Below, piece after piece: positions 35,131-45,730 of a stretch of 64,000 nt of DNA (position 1 is its first letter; every line of letters starts with the position of its first letter). Below the pieces are notes generated by a model that worked only from the letters and a program-made list of their open reading frames with translations, made no database searches and was not told where the DNA came from. The translations under genes and the position numbers were made by a program. This DNA is from Polymorphobacter fuscus (GTDB lineage: Bacteria > Pseudomonadota > Alphaproteobacteria > Sphingomonadales > Sphingomonadaceae). The stretch spans positions 806,001-870,000 of the forward strand of contig NZ_JAATJI010000001.1 in NCBI RefSeq assembly GCF_011927825.1. Direction: 5' to 3'.

Positions 35131-36584
35131 CGCAGGAACAGCGACGCTGCAGCGCGTCCGGCGGCGGCCACGATCGGCGTCATCGTCAGCATTCCCAGCG
35201 GCGAACAGAAGACCGCCGCCGCCGCGATCATCGCGCCATTGATGCGGCCGCCGTCGCTGACCACCGGCACGCCGGGCTCATCGAAATACATGATCTTGAC
35301 CAGACGCAGATAATAATAGGCGGCGACCACCGATGCGACAAAGCCGAGCAGCGCCAGCGGCACCATGCCCGCGGCGATCGCTGCCTGGAACACCGCGAAC
35401 TTGGGCCAGAAGCCGAGCAGCGGCGGGATGCCGGCGAGGCTGAACATGAAGATCGCCAGCGCCGCCGCGAGGCCCGGTCGCACCTTCGACAGGCCCGAAA
35501 GATCGCTCATCAACTCGACCTGCGCGCCATTGGCACGACGCAGTTGGAGGATGACGAGGAAGCTGCCCAGCGTCATCGCCAGATAGATGGCGACATAGAA
35601 GAGCAACGCCTCGACACCCTGGGGGCTCGCCGCCGCCAGCCCGACCAGCGCGAAGCCGATGTTGGCGATCGACGAATAGGCGAGCAGCCGCTTGACGTTG
35701 GTCTGGCCGATCGCCCCCACCGCACCCAGCAGCATCGACGCAATCGACAGGAAGACGACAATCTGCTGCCAGTCGATGGCCATCGGGCCGAAGGCGCCGA
35801 CCAGCACGCGCACCATCAGGCCGATTGCAGCCGCCTTGGGGGCCGCCGAGAAGAACGCCGCCACCGGTGTCGGCGCGCCTTCATAGACGTCGGGCGTCCA
35901 CATGTGGAACGGCACCGCCGAAATCTTGAACGCCAACCCTGACAGGATGAACACCAGCCCCAGCAGCACGCCGAGCGAACGTTCCCCCTGCCCCGCCAGG
36001 ACCTGGTGGATCGCGTCGAACCCGGTCGCGCCGGCAAAGCCGTAAACCAGCGTGATGCCGTAGAGCAGAATGCCCGACGCCAATGCGCCCAGCACGAAAT
36101 ATTTCAGCCCGGCCTCCGACGACCGCGATTCACCGCGGTGGAAAGCAGCCAGCACATAGGCCGCCAGCGATTGCAGTTCGAGCCCGACATACAGCGACAA
36201 CAGGTCATTGGCGCTGACCATCATGCACATGCCCAGGGTCGCAAGCATCAGCAGAACCGGATATTCGAACCGCCCGGTCCTCGAATCGTCGAGGTACGGC
36301 AAGGCCAGCAACATCGACGCCGCAGCTGCCGCCAGGATCAGCACCTTGAGGAAGGTCGAAAAACTGTCGGTGATGTACAGGCCGTCGAAGGCGATGACGG
36401 TCGCTGCCGGGGCCTGCAGGACCGCCCAGCCGGCGATGCCGAGGATGCCGACGGCCACATAGGTCAGCGGCCGCAGCGCCTTGTCCTGGCCCAGGAAGGT
36501 GCCGAGCATCAGCGTCAGCAGCGAACCGGTGGTTAGTACCAGCTCCGGGCCGGCGGTGAGGATGGAAACGAAGGTCGGGTTCAT
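35127..36584 (-). CDS. nuoN: NADH-quinone oxidoreductase subunit N
   Basis: One of the three antiporter-like proton-pumping subunits in the membrane arm of complex I. 485 residues with about 14 TM helices; the characteristic Lys/Glu half-channel residues lie in conserved TM segments such as GLELQSLAAYVLAAF and the HMWTPDVYEGAPTPV block. ATG 36584 (MNPTFVSILT) is supported by overlap with the nuoM stop at 36581. It is the last nuo gene; birA follows with an ATGA-type overlap. Confidence 0.96.
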   Translation of the reverse strand: MNPTFVSILTAGPELVLTTGSLLTLMLGTFLGQDKALRPLTYVAVGILGIAGWAVLQAPAATVIAFDGLYITDSFSTFLKVLILAAAAASMLLALPYLDDSRTGRFEYPVLLMLATLGMCMMVSANDLLSLYVGLELQSLAAYVLAAFHRGESRSSEAGLKYFVLGALASGILLYGITLVYGFAGATGFDAIHQVLAGQGERSLGVLLGLVFILSGLAFKISAVPFHMWTPDVYEGAPTPVAAFFSAAPKAAAIGLMVRVLVGAFGPMAIDWQQIVVFLSIASMLLGAVGAIGQTNVKRLLAYSSIANIGFALVGLAAASPQGVEALLFYVAIYLAMTLGSFLVILQLRRANGAQVELMSDLSGLSKVRPGLAAALAIFMFSLAGIPPLLGFWPKFAVFQAAIAAGMVPLALLGFVASVVAAYYYLRLVKIMYFDEPGVPVVSDGGRINGAMIAAAAVFCSPLGMLTMTPIVAAAGRAAASLFLR

Positions 36585-38122
36585 CGGTGCGCCTCGGCAG
36601 CGGCAGCAGGGGCGACGAGCGTCGGCATCCCCGGCACCAGCGTCATGTCGGTCGGGACCGTCGCCAGCTGCCGCCCGTCGAGCCGCGCAACGATGCTCGC
36701 GATCGCCGGCTTCATCGGCTCCTGAAAGGCGCGCGGCGCAATCCCCATCCACAGCACCGCGGCGGTGATCGGCAGCAGGATGGCGATTTCGCGGACCGAC
36801 AGGTCGGGCATGGCCCGCGCGTCATCACCGGCGGCGCTGCCAAAGGCGATGCGGCGGTACAGCCACAGCATATAGGCGGCGCCCAGGATGATCCCCGTCG
36901 TCATGACGAAGGTTGCCCAGGTCGAGGTCTGGTACAGGCCGAGCAGCACCAGGAATTCGGCGACAAAGCCGCTCGTCGCCGGCAGGCCGACACTTGCCAT
37001 GGTGAAGAACAGCAACAGCAGGGCATATCGTGGCATCGTGTCCGCCAGCCCGCCGTAGCGCGCGATTTCCCGGGTGTGCAGCCGGTCATAAACAACCCCG
37101 ACGCACAGGAACAACGCCCCCGACACGAGGCCATGGCTGAGCATCATAACCAGCGAGCCTTCGATGCCCTGGGTGTTGAGTGCGAACAGCCCCGCCGTGA
37201 CAAAGGCCATATGGGCGACCGACGAATAGGCGATCAGCTTCTTCATGTCGTTCTGCACCAGTGCCACCAGCGAGGTGTAGACAACCGCCACCATCGACAG
37301 GCCGAGAACCAGCCAGATCAACTGTGCCGAGGCATCGGGAAACATCGGCAGCGAAAAGCGCACAAAGCCATAGCCGCCGAGCTTGAGCAGCACCCCTGCG
37401 AGGATGACCGACCCGGCCGTCGGTGCTTCGACATGCGCGTCGGGCAGCCAGGTGTGCACCGGCCACATCGGCATCTTGACGGCAAAGCTCGCAAAGAATG
37501 CCAGGAACAGCCAGAATTGCACCCCGGGGTCGAAGTCGTACGCGGTGATGACGCCGATATCGGTGCTGCCGACTTGGCCGACCATGTAGAGCATGGCGAC
37601 GAGCATCAGCACCGAACCGAGCAGCGTGTAGAGGAAGAACTTGTAGCTGGCGTAGATTCGCCGTGCGCCGCCCCAGATGCCGATTATCAGGAACATCGGG
37701 ATCAGCCCGGCTTCGAAGAACACGTAGAACAAAAAGATGTCGCGCGCCGCAAAGGTGCCGATCATCAGCGATTCCATGACCAGGAACGCCGCCATATATT
37801 CGGGGACGCGCTTCTGGACGCTTTCCCAGCTGGCGAGGATGCAGAGCGGCATCAGGAAAACGCTCAGCACGATCAGCATCAGCGCAATGCCGTCAACGCC
37901 GACATGCCAGGCGAGATAGGGGGCGAACAGCGGCAGATTCTCGACGAACTGGAACGCCGGGCCGCCATTGTCGAAGCCCTGCCACAGCATCACGCCGAGG
38001 ACGAACGCGACCAGGGTCGTCACCAGTGCCAGCACCCGCGCCCGCACCGCATCGATCCCCGGCATCGCCACCAGCACCAGTGCGACAAGCACCGGCAGCA
38101 GGATCATGGTTGAAAGGATCAT
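36581..38122 (-). CDS. nuoM: NADH-quinone oxidoreductase subunit M
   Basis: Antiporter-like membrane subunit of complex I, 513 residues and about 14 TM helices. Family marks are GVDGIALMLIVLSVFL, FYVFFEAGLIPMFLIIGIWGG with the key Glu, and MPMWPVHTWLPDAHVEAPTAG. The stop overlaps the nuoN start and the start overlaps the nuoL stop by one base (TGATG). A second in-frame ATG five codons later (38107) is possible. Confidence 0.97.
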   Translation of the reverse strand: MILSTMILLPVLVALVLVAMPGIDAVRARVLALVTTLVAFVLGVMLWQGFDNGGPAFQFVENLPLFAPYLAWHVGVDGIALMLIVLSVFLMPLCILASWESVQKRVPEYMAAFLVMESLMIGTFAARDIFLFYVFFEAGLIPMFLIIGIWGGARRIYASYKFFLYTLLGSVLMLVAMLYMVGQVGSTDIGVITAYDFDPGVQFWLFLAFFASFAVKMPMWPVHTWLPDAHVEAPTAGSVILAGVLLKLGGYGFVRFSLPMFPDASAQLIWLVLGLSMVAVVYTSLVALVQNDMKKLIAYSSVAHMAFVTAGLFALNTQGIEGSLVMMLSHGLVSGALFLCVGVVYDRLHTREIARYGGLADTMPRYALLLLFFTMASVGLPATSGFVAEFLVLLGLYQTSTWATFVMTTGIILGAAYMLWLYRRIAFGSAAGDDARAMPDLSVREIAILLPITAAVLWMGIAPRAFQEPMKPAIASIVARLDGRQLATVPTDMTLVPGMPTLVAPAAAAEAHR

Positions 38123-40206
38123 CAGCGGCCGCCCAGCGAATAGGACGCAGGCATCGAATCAAGCGCCGCCGGCAACAGGAACGCCGCCGCCGCCGCCAGT
38201 CCGATCAACATCACCAGCGCATAGGAATAGACATGCCCCGACTGGAACCGGCGCGCACCCCGCGCCCCGAGCACCACAACCGCGGCGGCGCCATCGGGGC
38301 CGAAGCGATCGATGACCTGCTGGTCGCCGCGCACCCACAGGAAGCGGCCGATGGCGAAGGCCGGCCGCACGAAGATCGCATCGTACAGCTCGTCGAAATA
38401 CCATTTGTGGGTGAGGAAGGCATAGAGCGCCGGCAATGCCCCCGCCGCACGGGCCGGCAACTCCGGCGACTTGAGATACGCCACCCAGGCAGCGATCAAC
38501 CCGAGGAAGAACGCCGCCGCCGGCGTCCACACCACCCAGGTCGGAACCTCGTGCATGGCGTGCATCAGATGTTCGCGGAAGGCGAGGCTGCCGCGCCAGA
38601 AGGCAGCACCCTGTTCGGCACCGACAAACTGTTCGTGCCAGACCCAGCCGGCAAGCAAGGCCCCGCCGCCAAGGAGGAACAGCGGCAACAGCATCGACCA
38701 CGGGCTTTCGTGCGGATGATAACCCGCGGTGCCGACCGGCGCCGATGCCGCCACCGGCGTATGGTCGTGCGCATGGGCCGCGCTGTCAGTGGTGCCTTCG
38801 GTGTCATGACCGTGGTGGCCGTCGTGCACCGCATGCTGGATATGCTCCGACCCGGCCCAGCGCGGTGCGCCATAGAAGGTCAGGAACACCAGCCGCCACG
38901 AATAGAAACTGGTCAGCAAGGCCACCAGCGCGCCGACGAAAAATGCCGTCTGCGACGCGCTCGAACCATTGGCAAAGGCTGCCTCCAGAATGGCGTCTTT
39001 CGAATAATAGCCGGCGGTGAAGAAGAAGCCGGTCAAAGCCAGCGTGCCCACCGTCATCAGCGCAAAGGTCACGGGGATGTGTTTCCGGAGACCGCCGTAG
39101 AAGCGCATGTCCTGTTCATGGTGCATGGCATGGATCACCGACCCGGCGCCCAGGAACAGCAATGCCTTGAAGAAGGCATGGGTGAACAGGTGGAACATCG
39201 CCGCGCCATAGGCGCCCGACCCGGCGGCGAAGAACATGTAGCCCAGCTGCGAGCAGGTCGAATAGGCAATCACGCGCTTGATGTCGGTCTGCACCAGCGC
39301 CACGCTTGCCGCGAACAGTGCCGTCGCGGCGCCGACGTAGGTCACCACCGTCTGCGCCGTGACGCTTGCTTCGAACATCGGCGACAGGCGGCACACCATG
39401 AACACGCCCGCCGTCACCATCGTCGCTGCATGGATGAGCGCGGAAACCGGCGTCGGCCCTTCCATGGCATCAGGCAGCCAGGTGTGGAGCCCGAGCTGCG
39501 CCGACTTGCCCATCGCGCCGACGAACAGCAGCAGGCAGATCGTCGTCATCACGTCGAACCGCGCGCCGAGGAAGGAGAAGGTGGCCCCCGCCTGCCCCGG
39601 CACCGCCGCGAGAATGGCGTCGATCGACACGGTGCCGAACACCAGGAACGTCGCGAAAATCCCCAGCGAAAAGCCGAAATCGCCGACGCGGTTGACAACA
39701 AACGCCTTGATGGCGGCCGCATTGGCGCTCGGCTTGTGATACCAGAAACCGATCAGCAGATACGACGCCAGCCCGACGCCTTCCCAGCCGAAGAACATCT
39801 GCACGAGGTTGTCGGCGGTCACCAGCATCAGCATCGCAAAGGTGAACAGCGACAGATAGGCGAAGAACCGCGACTGCGACGGGTCTTCCTCCATATAGCC
39901 CCAGCTGTAGAGGTGGACGAGCGCCGACACGCTGGTCACCACCACCAGCATCACCGCCGTCAGCGTATCGACCTTCAGCGCCCATTGTACCGACAGGTCA
40001 CCTGACTGGATCCAGTCGAGCACCGGCACGGTGTAGCCAGCGGCGCCGTCGAGCCAGAACTGGGCAAAAATCGCCCAGGACAGCCCGGCCGAAACGAACA
40101 GCCCGGCCGTCGTGATGATCTTCGCCGGCACATGGCCGATGACACGCCCGCCAAGGCCGGCGACGAGCGCGGTGATCAGCGGCAGAAAGACAAGCAGGGT
40201 GATCAA
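38122..40206 (-). CDS. nuoL: NADH-quinone oxidoreductase subunit L
   Basis: The distal antiporter-like subunit of complex I, with the long lateral helix at its C-terminus. 694 residues; landmarks are [19 protein letters not shown] with the key Glu, [19 protein letters not shown], and [19 protein letters not shown]. The start is an unusual TTG at 40206: AAGGG lies eight bases upstream, it is four bases past the nuoK stop, and no in-frame ATG or GTG fits the conserved [10 protein letters not shown] start. A His-rich region near residues 445-480 ([12 protein letters not shown] and HAHDHTP) lies in a loop. Confidence 0.95.
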   Translation of the reverse strand: MITLLVFLPLITALVAGLGGRVIGHVPAKIITTAGLFVSAGLSWAIFAQFWLDGAAGYTVPVLDWIQSGDLSVQWALKVDTLTAVMLVVVTSVSALVHLYSWGYMEEDPSQSRFFAYLSLFTFAMLMLVTADNLVQMFFGWEGVGLASYLLIGFWYHKPSANAAAIKAFVVNRVGDFGFSLGIFATFLVFGTVSIDAILAAVPGQAGATFSFLGARFDVMTTICLLLFVGAMGKSAQLGLHTWLPDAMEGPTPVSALIHAATMVTAGVFMVCRLSPMFEASVTAQTVVTYVGAATALFAASVALVQTDIKRVIAYSTCSQLGYMFFAAGSGAYGAAMFHLFTHAFFKALLFLGAGSVIHAMHHEQDMRFYGGLRKHIPVTFALMTVGTLALTGFFFTAGYYSKDAILEAAFANGSSASQTAFFVGALVALLTSFYSWRLVFLTFYGAPRWAGSEHIQHAVHDGHHGHDTEGTTDSAAHAHDHTPVAASAPVGTAGYHPHESPWSMLLPLFLLGGGALLAGWVWHEQFVGAEQGAAFWRGSLAFREHLMHAMHEVPTWVVWTPAAAFFLGLIAAWVAYLKSPELPARAAGALPALYAFLTHKWYFDELYDAIFVRPAFAIGRFLWVRGDQQVIDRFGPDGAAAVVVLGARGARRFQSGHVYSYALVMLIGLAAAAAFLLPAALDSMPASYSLGGR

Positions 40207-40210
40207 CCGT

Positions 40211-40516
40211 TCAACCCTTCATCATGTCATTGCCGTCGACCGCAATCGTGCCGCGGTTGCGGAAATAGATGACCAGGATGGCAAGCCCGATCGCCGCCTC
40301 ACCGGCAGCGACGGTCAGTACGAACATCGCGAAAATCTGGCCATGGACCTGTTGGAGATAGGCCGAGAAGGCGATGAAGTTGATGTTCACCGCGAGCAGG
40401 ATCAGCTCGATCGACATCAGGATGATGATGACATTCTTGCGGTTGATGAAGATACCGAGTACCCCCAGCACGAACAGCGCTGCCGACACCGCCAGATAAT
40501 GGGTCAGTCCGATCAC
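40211..40516 (-). CDS. nuoK: NADH-quinone oxidoreductase subunit K
   Basis: A 101-residue, three-TM subunit of the complex I membrane arm. The conserved [18 protein letters not shown] carries the proton-path Glu, and [17 protein letters not shown] the second Glu. The GTG start at 40516 overlaps the nuoJ stop by four bases (GTGA); the longer frame upstream is a shadow inside nuoJ. Confidence 0.96.
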   Translation of the reverse strand: MIGLTHYLAVSAALFVLGVLGIFINRKNVIIILMSIELILLAVNINFIAFSAYLQQVHGQIFAMFVLTVAAGEAAIGLAILVIYFRNRGTIAVDGNDMMKG

Positions 40517-41130
40517 AGCTCGACCCCCTGGCCGACCCCGGGCTGCGCCTTGCGGACCGCCTTGCCCGGCGTCATGGCGACCTGATGGCTGATGTTCTGG
40601 CGCTTGGTGCCGACGCGCTGGCGATGGGTCAGCACGATTGCGCCGATCATCGACACCAGCAGCACCAGCCCGGCGGCCTGGAAGACGTAGAGATAGCGGG
40701 TGTACAGCTGCGACCCGATCCACTGGGTGTTGCTCATCCCCGCCGGCGTGTTGCCCAGCGCCTCATGCATCACCACGCCCTGCCCCGGCGCCCAGGCGCC
40801 GACGGCAAGCAGGATCTCGGCCAGGATGATCCCGGCAACGAGCAACCCGAGCGGCAGGTAGCGCGACAAGCCGCTGCGCAGATCGGCAAAGTCGATGTCG
40901 AGCATCATCACGACGAACAGGAACAGCACCGCGACAGCGCCGACATAGACGATGATCAGCAGCATCGCGAGGAACTCCGCCCCCAGCAGGATGAACAGCC
41001 CGGCGGCGTTGAAGAAGGCGACGATCAGCCACAGCACCGAATGCACCGGGTTGCGCGCCGTGATCACCGCCACGCCGGCGATCAACATCACCACCGAAAA
41101 CAGGTAGAAAGAGAAAACCGCGACGGTCAC
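40513..41130 (-). CDS. nuoJ: NADH-quinone oxidoreductase subunit J
   Basis: A 205-residue complex I membrane subunit with five TM helices; [39 protein letters not shown] includes the pi-bulge helix (residues about 38-75) that moves during coupling. GTG is the start at 41130, with only a weak GGGA ribosome site. It is separated from nuoI by 127 non-coding bases, whereas all other nuo junctions here are 1-5 bases. Confidence 0.95.
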   Translation of the reverse strand: MTVAVFSFYLFSVVMLIAGVAVITARNPVHSVLWLIVAFFNAAGLFILLGAEFLAMLLIIVYVGAVAVLFLFVVMMLDIDFADLRSGLSRYLPLGLLVAGIILAEILLAVGAWAPGQGVVMHEALGNTPAGMSNTQWIGSQLYTRYLYVFQAAGLVLLVSMIGAIVLTHRQRVGTKRQNISHQVAMTPGKAVRKAQPGVGQGVEL

Positions 41131-41257
41131 TGGCGTTTCCCGCTGTCACGCCGACGGCGGCAACCCTGCGTCCCGACGAAAGGGGTGCAGGCTCGCGCCT
41201 TCGGAACGATGACGTCTGCTGAAGTACGGCAGCCTGCCGCAGCGAATGGACGCGCTG
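41131..41257 (-). other. Non-coding spacer inside the nuo operon (nuoI-nuoJ)
   Basis: These 127 bases hold no convincing ORF. They contain short complementary segments (for example CGGCAGGCTGCCG on the minus strand) and the stretch TTCGTCGGGACGCAGG, but no U-run terminator. The gap stands out because neighbouring nuo genes overlap. Confidence 0.5.
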
Positions 41258-41746
41258 TTACCGCCACGGTGCATCCGCCGCAAGGTTCGCAGCGATGCTC
41301 CGCTCCCACTTGTCGCCATTGGCGATGAGTTTCGCCTTGTCGTAGATCAGTTCTTCGCGCGTCTCGGTCGAAAATTCGAAATTGGCCGTTTCGACGATGG
41401 CATCGACCGGGCACGCCTCCTGGCACAGCCCGCAATAGATGCACTTGGTCATGTCGATGTCGTAGCGCGTCGTGCGCCGGCTGCCATCAGCCCGTGGCTC
41501 GGCCTCGATGGTGATCGCCAACGCCGGGCACACCGCCTCGCACAGCTTGCACGCAATACAGCGTTCCTCGCCATTGGGGTAACGCCGCAGGGCATGCTCG
41601 CCGCGGAACCGCGGGCTCAGCGGGCCCTTTTCATAGGGGTAGTTGAGCGTCACCTTCGGCCGGAAGAAATATTTCATCGTCAAGCCGAGTCCGGCGATGA
41701 ATTCGAGCAAAAGCAGTGATTTGGCAGCGCGAAAAACAGCGGTCAC
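41258..41746 (-). CDS. nuoI: NADH-quinone oxidoreductase subunit I
   Basis: The ferredoxin-like subunit carrying iron-sulfur clusters N6a and N6b that pass electrons toward the quinone site. In the 162-residue product the two 4Fe-4S motifs are [12 protein letters not shown] (Cys63, 66, 69, 73) and [12 protein letters not shown] (Cys102, 105, 108, 112). The N-terminal helix [18 protein letters not shown] anchors it to the membrane arm. The GTG start at 41746 overlaps the nuoH stop by four bases (GTGA). Confidence 0.97.
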   Translation of the reverse strand: MTAVFRAAKSLLLLEFIAGLGLTMKYFFRPKVTLNYPYEKGPLSPRFRGEHALRRYPNGEERCIACKLCEAVCPALAITIEAEPRADGSRRTTRYDIDMTKCIYCGLCQEACPVDAIVETANFEFSTETREELIYDKAKLIANGDKWERSIAANLAADAPWR

Positions 41747-42819
41747 AGGCCAACACTCCCTGGGGCCGTCGCGAATTTGTCGGTGAAGAACAGCAGCCAG
41801 CCCGAAACCACGACGACCCAGCCGAGCGACAGCGGCAGGAATACCTTCCACCCCAGCCGCATCAGCTGGTCATAACGATAGCGCGGCACCGCCGCCTTCA
41901 CCCAGGCGAAGCAGAAGAACATGAATGCCATTTTGAGCAGCATCCAGACGAAACCCGGCACCACGTACAAAGGCGCCCAGTCGAGCGGCGGCAGCCACCC
42001 CCCGAGGAACAGCACCGGAATGAGCGCGCACATGAACAGGATGTTCGCGTATTCCCCGAGGAAGAACAGCGCGAACGACATCGACGAATATTCGATCTGA
42101 TAGCCGGCGACCAGTTCCGATTCCGCTTCGGGCAGATCGAACGGTGGCCGGTTGGTTTCGGCCAATGCCGTGATGAAGAACATGATCGCGCTGGGGAACA
42201 GCAGCGGGTTGAAGATGTTGCCGTTGAGGATGCCGAGCACATTGCCCTTTTGCGCCAGCACGATCTCGCTGAGGTTGAGGCTTTGGGCATAAAGCATGAC
42301 CGCGACGAGGATGAACCCCATCGACACTTCATAGCTGACCATCTGCGCCGCCGACCGCAGCCCGCCGAGGAACGGGTATTTGGAGTTCGACGCCCAACCC
42401 GACATGATGATGCCATAGACACCCATCGACGAGACAGCGAACACGTACAAAAGCCCGACGTTGAGATCGGCAAGCACCAGCCCGGCATCGAACGGCATGA
42501 CCGCCCAGATCGCCAGCGCCAGCACGAAACTGATCATCGGTGCCAGCAGGAAGACCGCCGTCGAGGCGCCCGACGGAATGATGGTTTCCTTCAGGAACAG
42601 CTTGGCCGCATCGGCAAAGGTCTGCAGCAGCCCGAACGGCCCGACTACATTGGGCCCGCGCCGCATCTGCATCGCCGCCCAGATCTTGCGATCGGCATAG
42701 ACCGCCATGGCGACGCCGACCATGACCGGCAGGATGATCGCGAGGATGAGCAGCAGATTGGCCGCGAACCAGCCCGGCCCATCGCCCAGCCACGCCTGGA
42801 ATTGCCCCGTGAAGGTCAC
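41743..42819 (-). CDS. nuoH: NADH-quinone oxidoreductase subunit H
   Basis: The membrane subunit that, with NuoB/D, forms the quinone chamber. 358 residues, about eight or nine TM helices. Signatures are [29 protein letters not shown], the acidic loop [27 protein letters not shown] (seen as [18 protein letters not shown]) and the C-terminal [20 protein letters not shown]. The GTG at 42819 overlaps the nuoG stop by four bases; earlier codons in frame lie inside nuoG. Confidence 0.97.
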   Translation of the reverse strand: MTFTGQFQAWLGDGPGWFAANLLLILAIILPVMVGVAMAVYADRKIWAAMQMRRGPNVVGPFGLLQTFADAAKLFLKETIIPSGASTAVFLLAPMISFVLALAIWAVMPFDAGLVLADLNVGLLYVFAVSSMGVYGIIMSGWASNSKYPFLGGLRSAAQMVSYEVSMGFILVAVMLYAQSLNLSEIVLAQKGNVLGILNGNIFNPLLFPSAIMFFITALAETNRPPFDLPEAESELVAGYQIEYSSMSFALFFLGEYANILFMCALIPVLFLGGWLPPLDWAPLYVVPGFVWMLLKMAFMFFCFAWVKAAVPRYRYDQLMRLGWKVFLPLSLGWVVVVSGWLLFFTDKFATAPGSVGL

Positions 42820-44819
42820 TCGGCGGCCTCCTGCAACGGCTGCAGGATCTGCGCCACGCAATCCGCCATCGTCTCGCTGGCGCGCGCAATCGGATTGGTC
42901 AGATAATAGTTGGAAATCGCCAGCGGCAACGGGCCCGTCGGCGCCGGCATCGCGGGCAAGGCCGCGCCGGGCGTCGTCACCACGGCTTCGCCACCGGCCA
43001 GGTGCGGCCATTCGGCGCCAATACGCGCGCGCAGCATCGGCAGATCGTCATAGGGCAAAGGCTGACCGAGCACCGCCGACAGCGCGCGAAGGATCGTCCA
43101 GTCTTCCCGGGCATCGCCCGGCGGGAACACGGCGCGAAGCCCACGCTGGACCCGGCCTTCCAGATTGACCCAGGTGCCGGGCTTTTCGCTAAAAGCCGCC
43201 GCCGGCAAAATCACATCGGCGTGGCGCACGCCGCGGTCGCCGTGCGTGCCGATGTAGACGGTGAACGCACCGGCGCCGGCATCGACTTCGTCTGCACCGA
43301 GCAGGAACAGGGCCTTCACACCGCTATCCGCCGCAATCGCTTCGACGCCATCGGCGACCAGCCCGAGATCGAGCGCGCCGACCCTTGCCGCTGCCGTGTG
43401 CAGCACATTCCAGCCCTGCCAGCCGTCGCGCACCAGATGCGCGCCGGCAAAGGCCTGCGCCGCGCCGAACAGCCCCGGCACCATCAGCGCCCCCATGCCG
43501 ACGATCACCGCCGGGCGTTCGGCCGCTGCCAGCGCCGCCACCAGCGCTTCCGGGACGTTGGCCAGCAGCCCGGCGTCGTCCCCCAGCCATGTCACCGGAT
43601 AGGACAGGTCGACCGCAGGGCCGATCGCGAACACCTTCGAAAGCCCGCGCGCCGCCTTCTTGCGCAGCCGGACATTCAACAGCGGCGCCTCGCGCCGCGG
43701 GTCGCACCCGACCAGCACCACGACATCGGCGTTCTCGATCCCGGCAAGGCCCGAATTGAACAGATAATCGCTCCGTCCGGCGCTGCCGAACACCGCCCCG
43801 TCCTGGCGCGATTCGATCCGTTTCGCTCCCAGGGTGCCGAGCAGATCCTTGAATGCCACCATGTCCTCGACCGCGGCCAGATCGCCGACGATGCCGGCGA
43901 TCGCGTCACCCGGGATACCCGCCAGCCCGTCCTTGATCGCGGCAAAGGCTTCGGTCCACGTCGCTGCCACCAGCGCGCCGCCGCGGCGCACATAGGGACG
44001 GTCGAGCCGGCGCTCGGCCAGTCCGTCATGCGCAAAGCGCGCCTTGTCGCTCAGCCACTCCTCGTTGACATCGTCGTTGATGCGCGGCGTCACGCGCAAC
44101 ACTGCCGGGCCACGCGATCCGATGACGATGTTGGAGCCGATGGCATCCATCACGTCGATGCCGTCGGTCTTCTTCAGCTCCCAGGGGCGCGCCTGAAAGG
44201 CGTAGGGCTTGGACGTCAGCGCGCCGACCGGGCACAAGTCGATGATGTTGCCCGATACCTCCGACGTCACCGCCTTTTCCAGATAGCTGGTGATCTGCAT
44301 GTTCTCGCCGCGCCCGATCGCGCCGATCTCCTCGACGCCGGCGACTTCCTGCGCAAAACGCACGCAGCGGGTGCAATGGATGCATCGCGTCATGGTGGTC
44401 TTGACCAGCGGACCCATGAACTTCTCGGTCACCGCGCGCTTGTTCTCGTGATAGCGGGTGAAGCCCTTGCCATAGGCAATGCTCTGGTCCTGCAGGTCGC
44501 ATTCACCGCCCTGGTCGCAGATCGGGCAATCGAGCGGATGGTTGATGAGCAGGAACTCCATCACCCCCTCGCGCGCCTTCTTCACCTTGGCGGTCGTCGT
44601 CATGACCACCTGGCCATCGGCCGCGGGCATTGCGCAGCTGGCGACGGGCTTGGGCGACTTTTCCATCTCGACGAGGCACATGCGGCAATTGCCGGCGATG
44701 CTCAGCCGTTCATGGTAGCAGAAACGCGGGATTTCGGCGCCGGCGGCTTCGCACGCCTGCAGCACGGTGGCGCCGGCCGGCACTTCGACTTCAACGCCAT
44801 CTACGGTCAATTTCGGCAT
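42816..44819 (-). CDS. nuoG: NADH-quinone oxidoreductase subunit G
   Basis: The large iron-sulfur subunit of the peripheral arm. The 667-residue protein has the N-terminal 2Fe-2S ligands Cys34, 45, 48 and 62, the His-Cys3 cluster in [18 protein letters not shown], the 4Fe-4S pair [13 protein letters not shown] with a later Cys in IDLCPVGAL, and a C-terminal molybdopterin-oxidoreductase-like domain. It is the first gene of the nuoGHIJKLMN unit here: a PEP-CTERM gene and a terminator lie upstream instead of nuoF, so nuoA-F must be elsewhere. The roughly 170 bases before its start should hold the promoter. Confidence 0.97.
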   Translation of the reverse strand: MPKLTVDGVEVEVPAGATVLQACEAAGAEIPRFCYHERLSIAGNCRMCLVEMEKSPKPVASCAMPAADGQVVMTTTAKVKKAREGVMEFLLINHPLDCPICDQGGECDLQDQSIAYGKGFTRYHENKRAVTEKFMGPLVKTTMTRCIHCTRCVRFAQEVAGVEEIGAIGRGENMQITSYLEKAVTSEVSGNIIDLCPVGALTSKPYAFQARPWELKKTDGIDVMDAIGSNIVIGSRGPAVLRVTPRINDDVNEEWLSDKARFAHDGLAERRLDRPYVRRGGALVAATWTEAFAAIKDGLAGIPGDAIAGIVGDLAAVEDMVAFKDLLGTLGAKRIESRQDGAVFGSAGRSDYLFNSGLAGIENADVVVLVGCDPRREAPLLNVRLRKKAARGLSKVFAIGPAVDLSYPVTWLGDDAGLLANVPEALVAALAAAERPAVIVGMGALMVPGLFGAAQAFAGAHLVRDGWQGWNVLHTAAARVGALDLGLVADGVEAIAADSGVKALFLLGADEVDAGAGAFTVYIGTHGDRGVRHADVILPAAAFSEKPGTWVNLEGRVQRGLRAVFPPGDAREDWTILRALSAVLGQPLPYDDLPMLRARIGAEWPHLAGGEAVVTTPGAALPAMPAPTGPLPLAISNYYLTNPIARASETMADCVAQILQPLQEAAE

Positions 44820-44990
44820 GGGTCAGCGGGCTCCCGCCGGGACATGCACATCATGGGCATCGGAATATACGGGATGGCGGCTCGCCATAGTGTGATCCAA
44901 AGCTGGGCGCGGCACGACACCGTCTTGCCGCGGCTATAGCGAGCGCACCCGCCGATGGGAAGCACCCGTCGCCGCGTCCTGCCGCAATGC

Positions 44991-45020
44991 AAAAAAGGCC
45001 CGGGGGAACCCGGGCCTTTT
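44991..45020. terminator. Intrinsic terminator after the PEP-CTERM gene (bidirectional form)
   Basis: GGCCCGGG/CCCGGGCC (44997-45004 with 45009-45016) has a GGAA loop and is flanked by A6 on the left and T4 on the right, so it can act on either strand. Its position 50 bases past the minus-strand PEP-CTERM stop points to that gene as client. Confidence 0.9.
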
Positions 45021-45070
45021 CACGGAACGCAGATCGCCGCGCGCTGACCCTTACGCGCCAGCGACGCGCA

Positions 45071-45730
45071 TCAGGCGTTGACCTGGTGACCCTTGCGGGC
45101 GCGTGCGGCAAAGCCGACAGCGCCGAAGCCGATCAACAGCATGGCCCAGACGCTCGGTTCCGGAACCGTTGCACCGCCGCCACCGCCGCTGGTGACGATC
45201 GAGACGTTGTCGATCGCCGGACCGAAGGGCGAAAATTCGGCACTGGCAAACGTCAGCACGCTGGTGTTCGAAAAGGCCGTGAAGTCGTAGCTGTACGTCA
45301 GCCAGTTCATGTTCGACCGCGAATTGCCCGGCGTGATCTCATAGCTGATCACGTTCGGCAGCGATCCGCTGATGCTCGACACCAGCACCTTGTTGCCGAG
45401 ACCACCATCGGGGTTGCCCGACACGTCGAAGGTCACCGTATAGGTCGTGCCGGCGACGGTCGCGATCGTCTGCGACAAGCTGCCCGAGCTGAGTGCCGAG
45501 AGATCGATCGAACGCACGCCGTCCGATGCCTGCCAATAGCTGCCGATGTAATCGACGCCGAAGCCACCGACGGTCCAGCCGGTAATCGCAGTGCTGCCGA
45601 CATTTTCCGTGCTGAAGACACCGGGATCGGTGCCGAGTTCAAAGCTGCCGTTGGTGATGATGGCAGCGTTGGCCGACACCGCCATAAGGCCCGCGCCGAT
45701 AACGGCGACCGCCCGAATTACCCTGTTCAT
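45071..45730 (-). CDS. PEPxxWA-CTERM sorted exported protein (DUF642/choice-of-anchor-like)
   Basis: A 219-residue exported protein. A signal peptide (1-22, ending ANA) precedes a beta-rich domain that starts ITNGSFELGTDPG and resembles DUF642/choice-of-anchor carbohydrate-binding-like modules, with GWTVGGFGVDYIGSYWQ near 50. A Gly5 linker leads to the sorting signal VPEPSVWAMLLIGFG (from residue 189), one TM helix and a basic tail RARKG, the tripartite tag processed by exosortase and usually linked to exopolysaccharide or biofilm. A GGAG site lies nine bases before the ATG. It is divergent from another PEP-CTERM gene across 407 bases. Confidence 0.9.
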   Translation of the reverse strand: MNRVIRAVAVIGAGLMAVSANAAIITNGSFELGTDPGVFSTENVGSTAITGWTVGGFGVDYIGSYWQASDGVRSIDLSALSSGSLSQTIATVAGTTYTVTFDVSGNPDGGLGNKVLVSSISGSLPNVISYEITPGNSRSNMNWLTYSYDFTAFSNTSVLTFASAEFSPFGPAIDNVSIVTSGGGGGATVPEPSVWAMLLIGFGAVGFAARARKGHQVNA

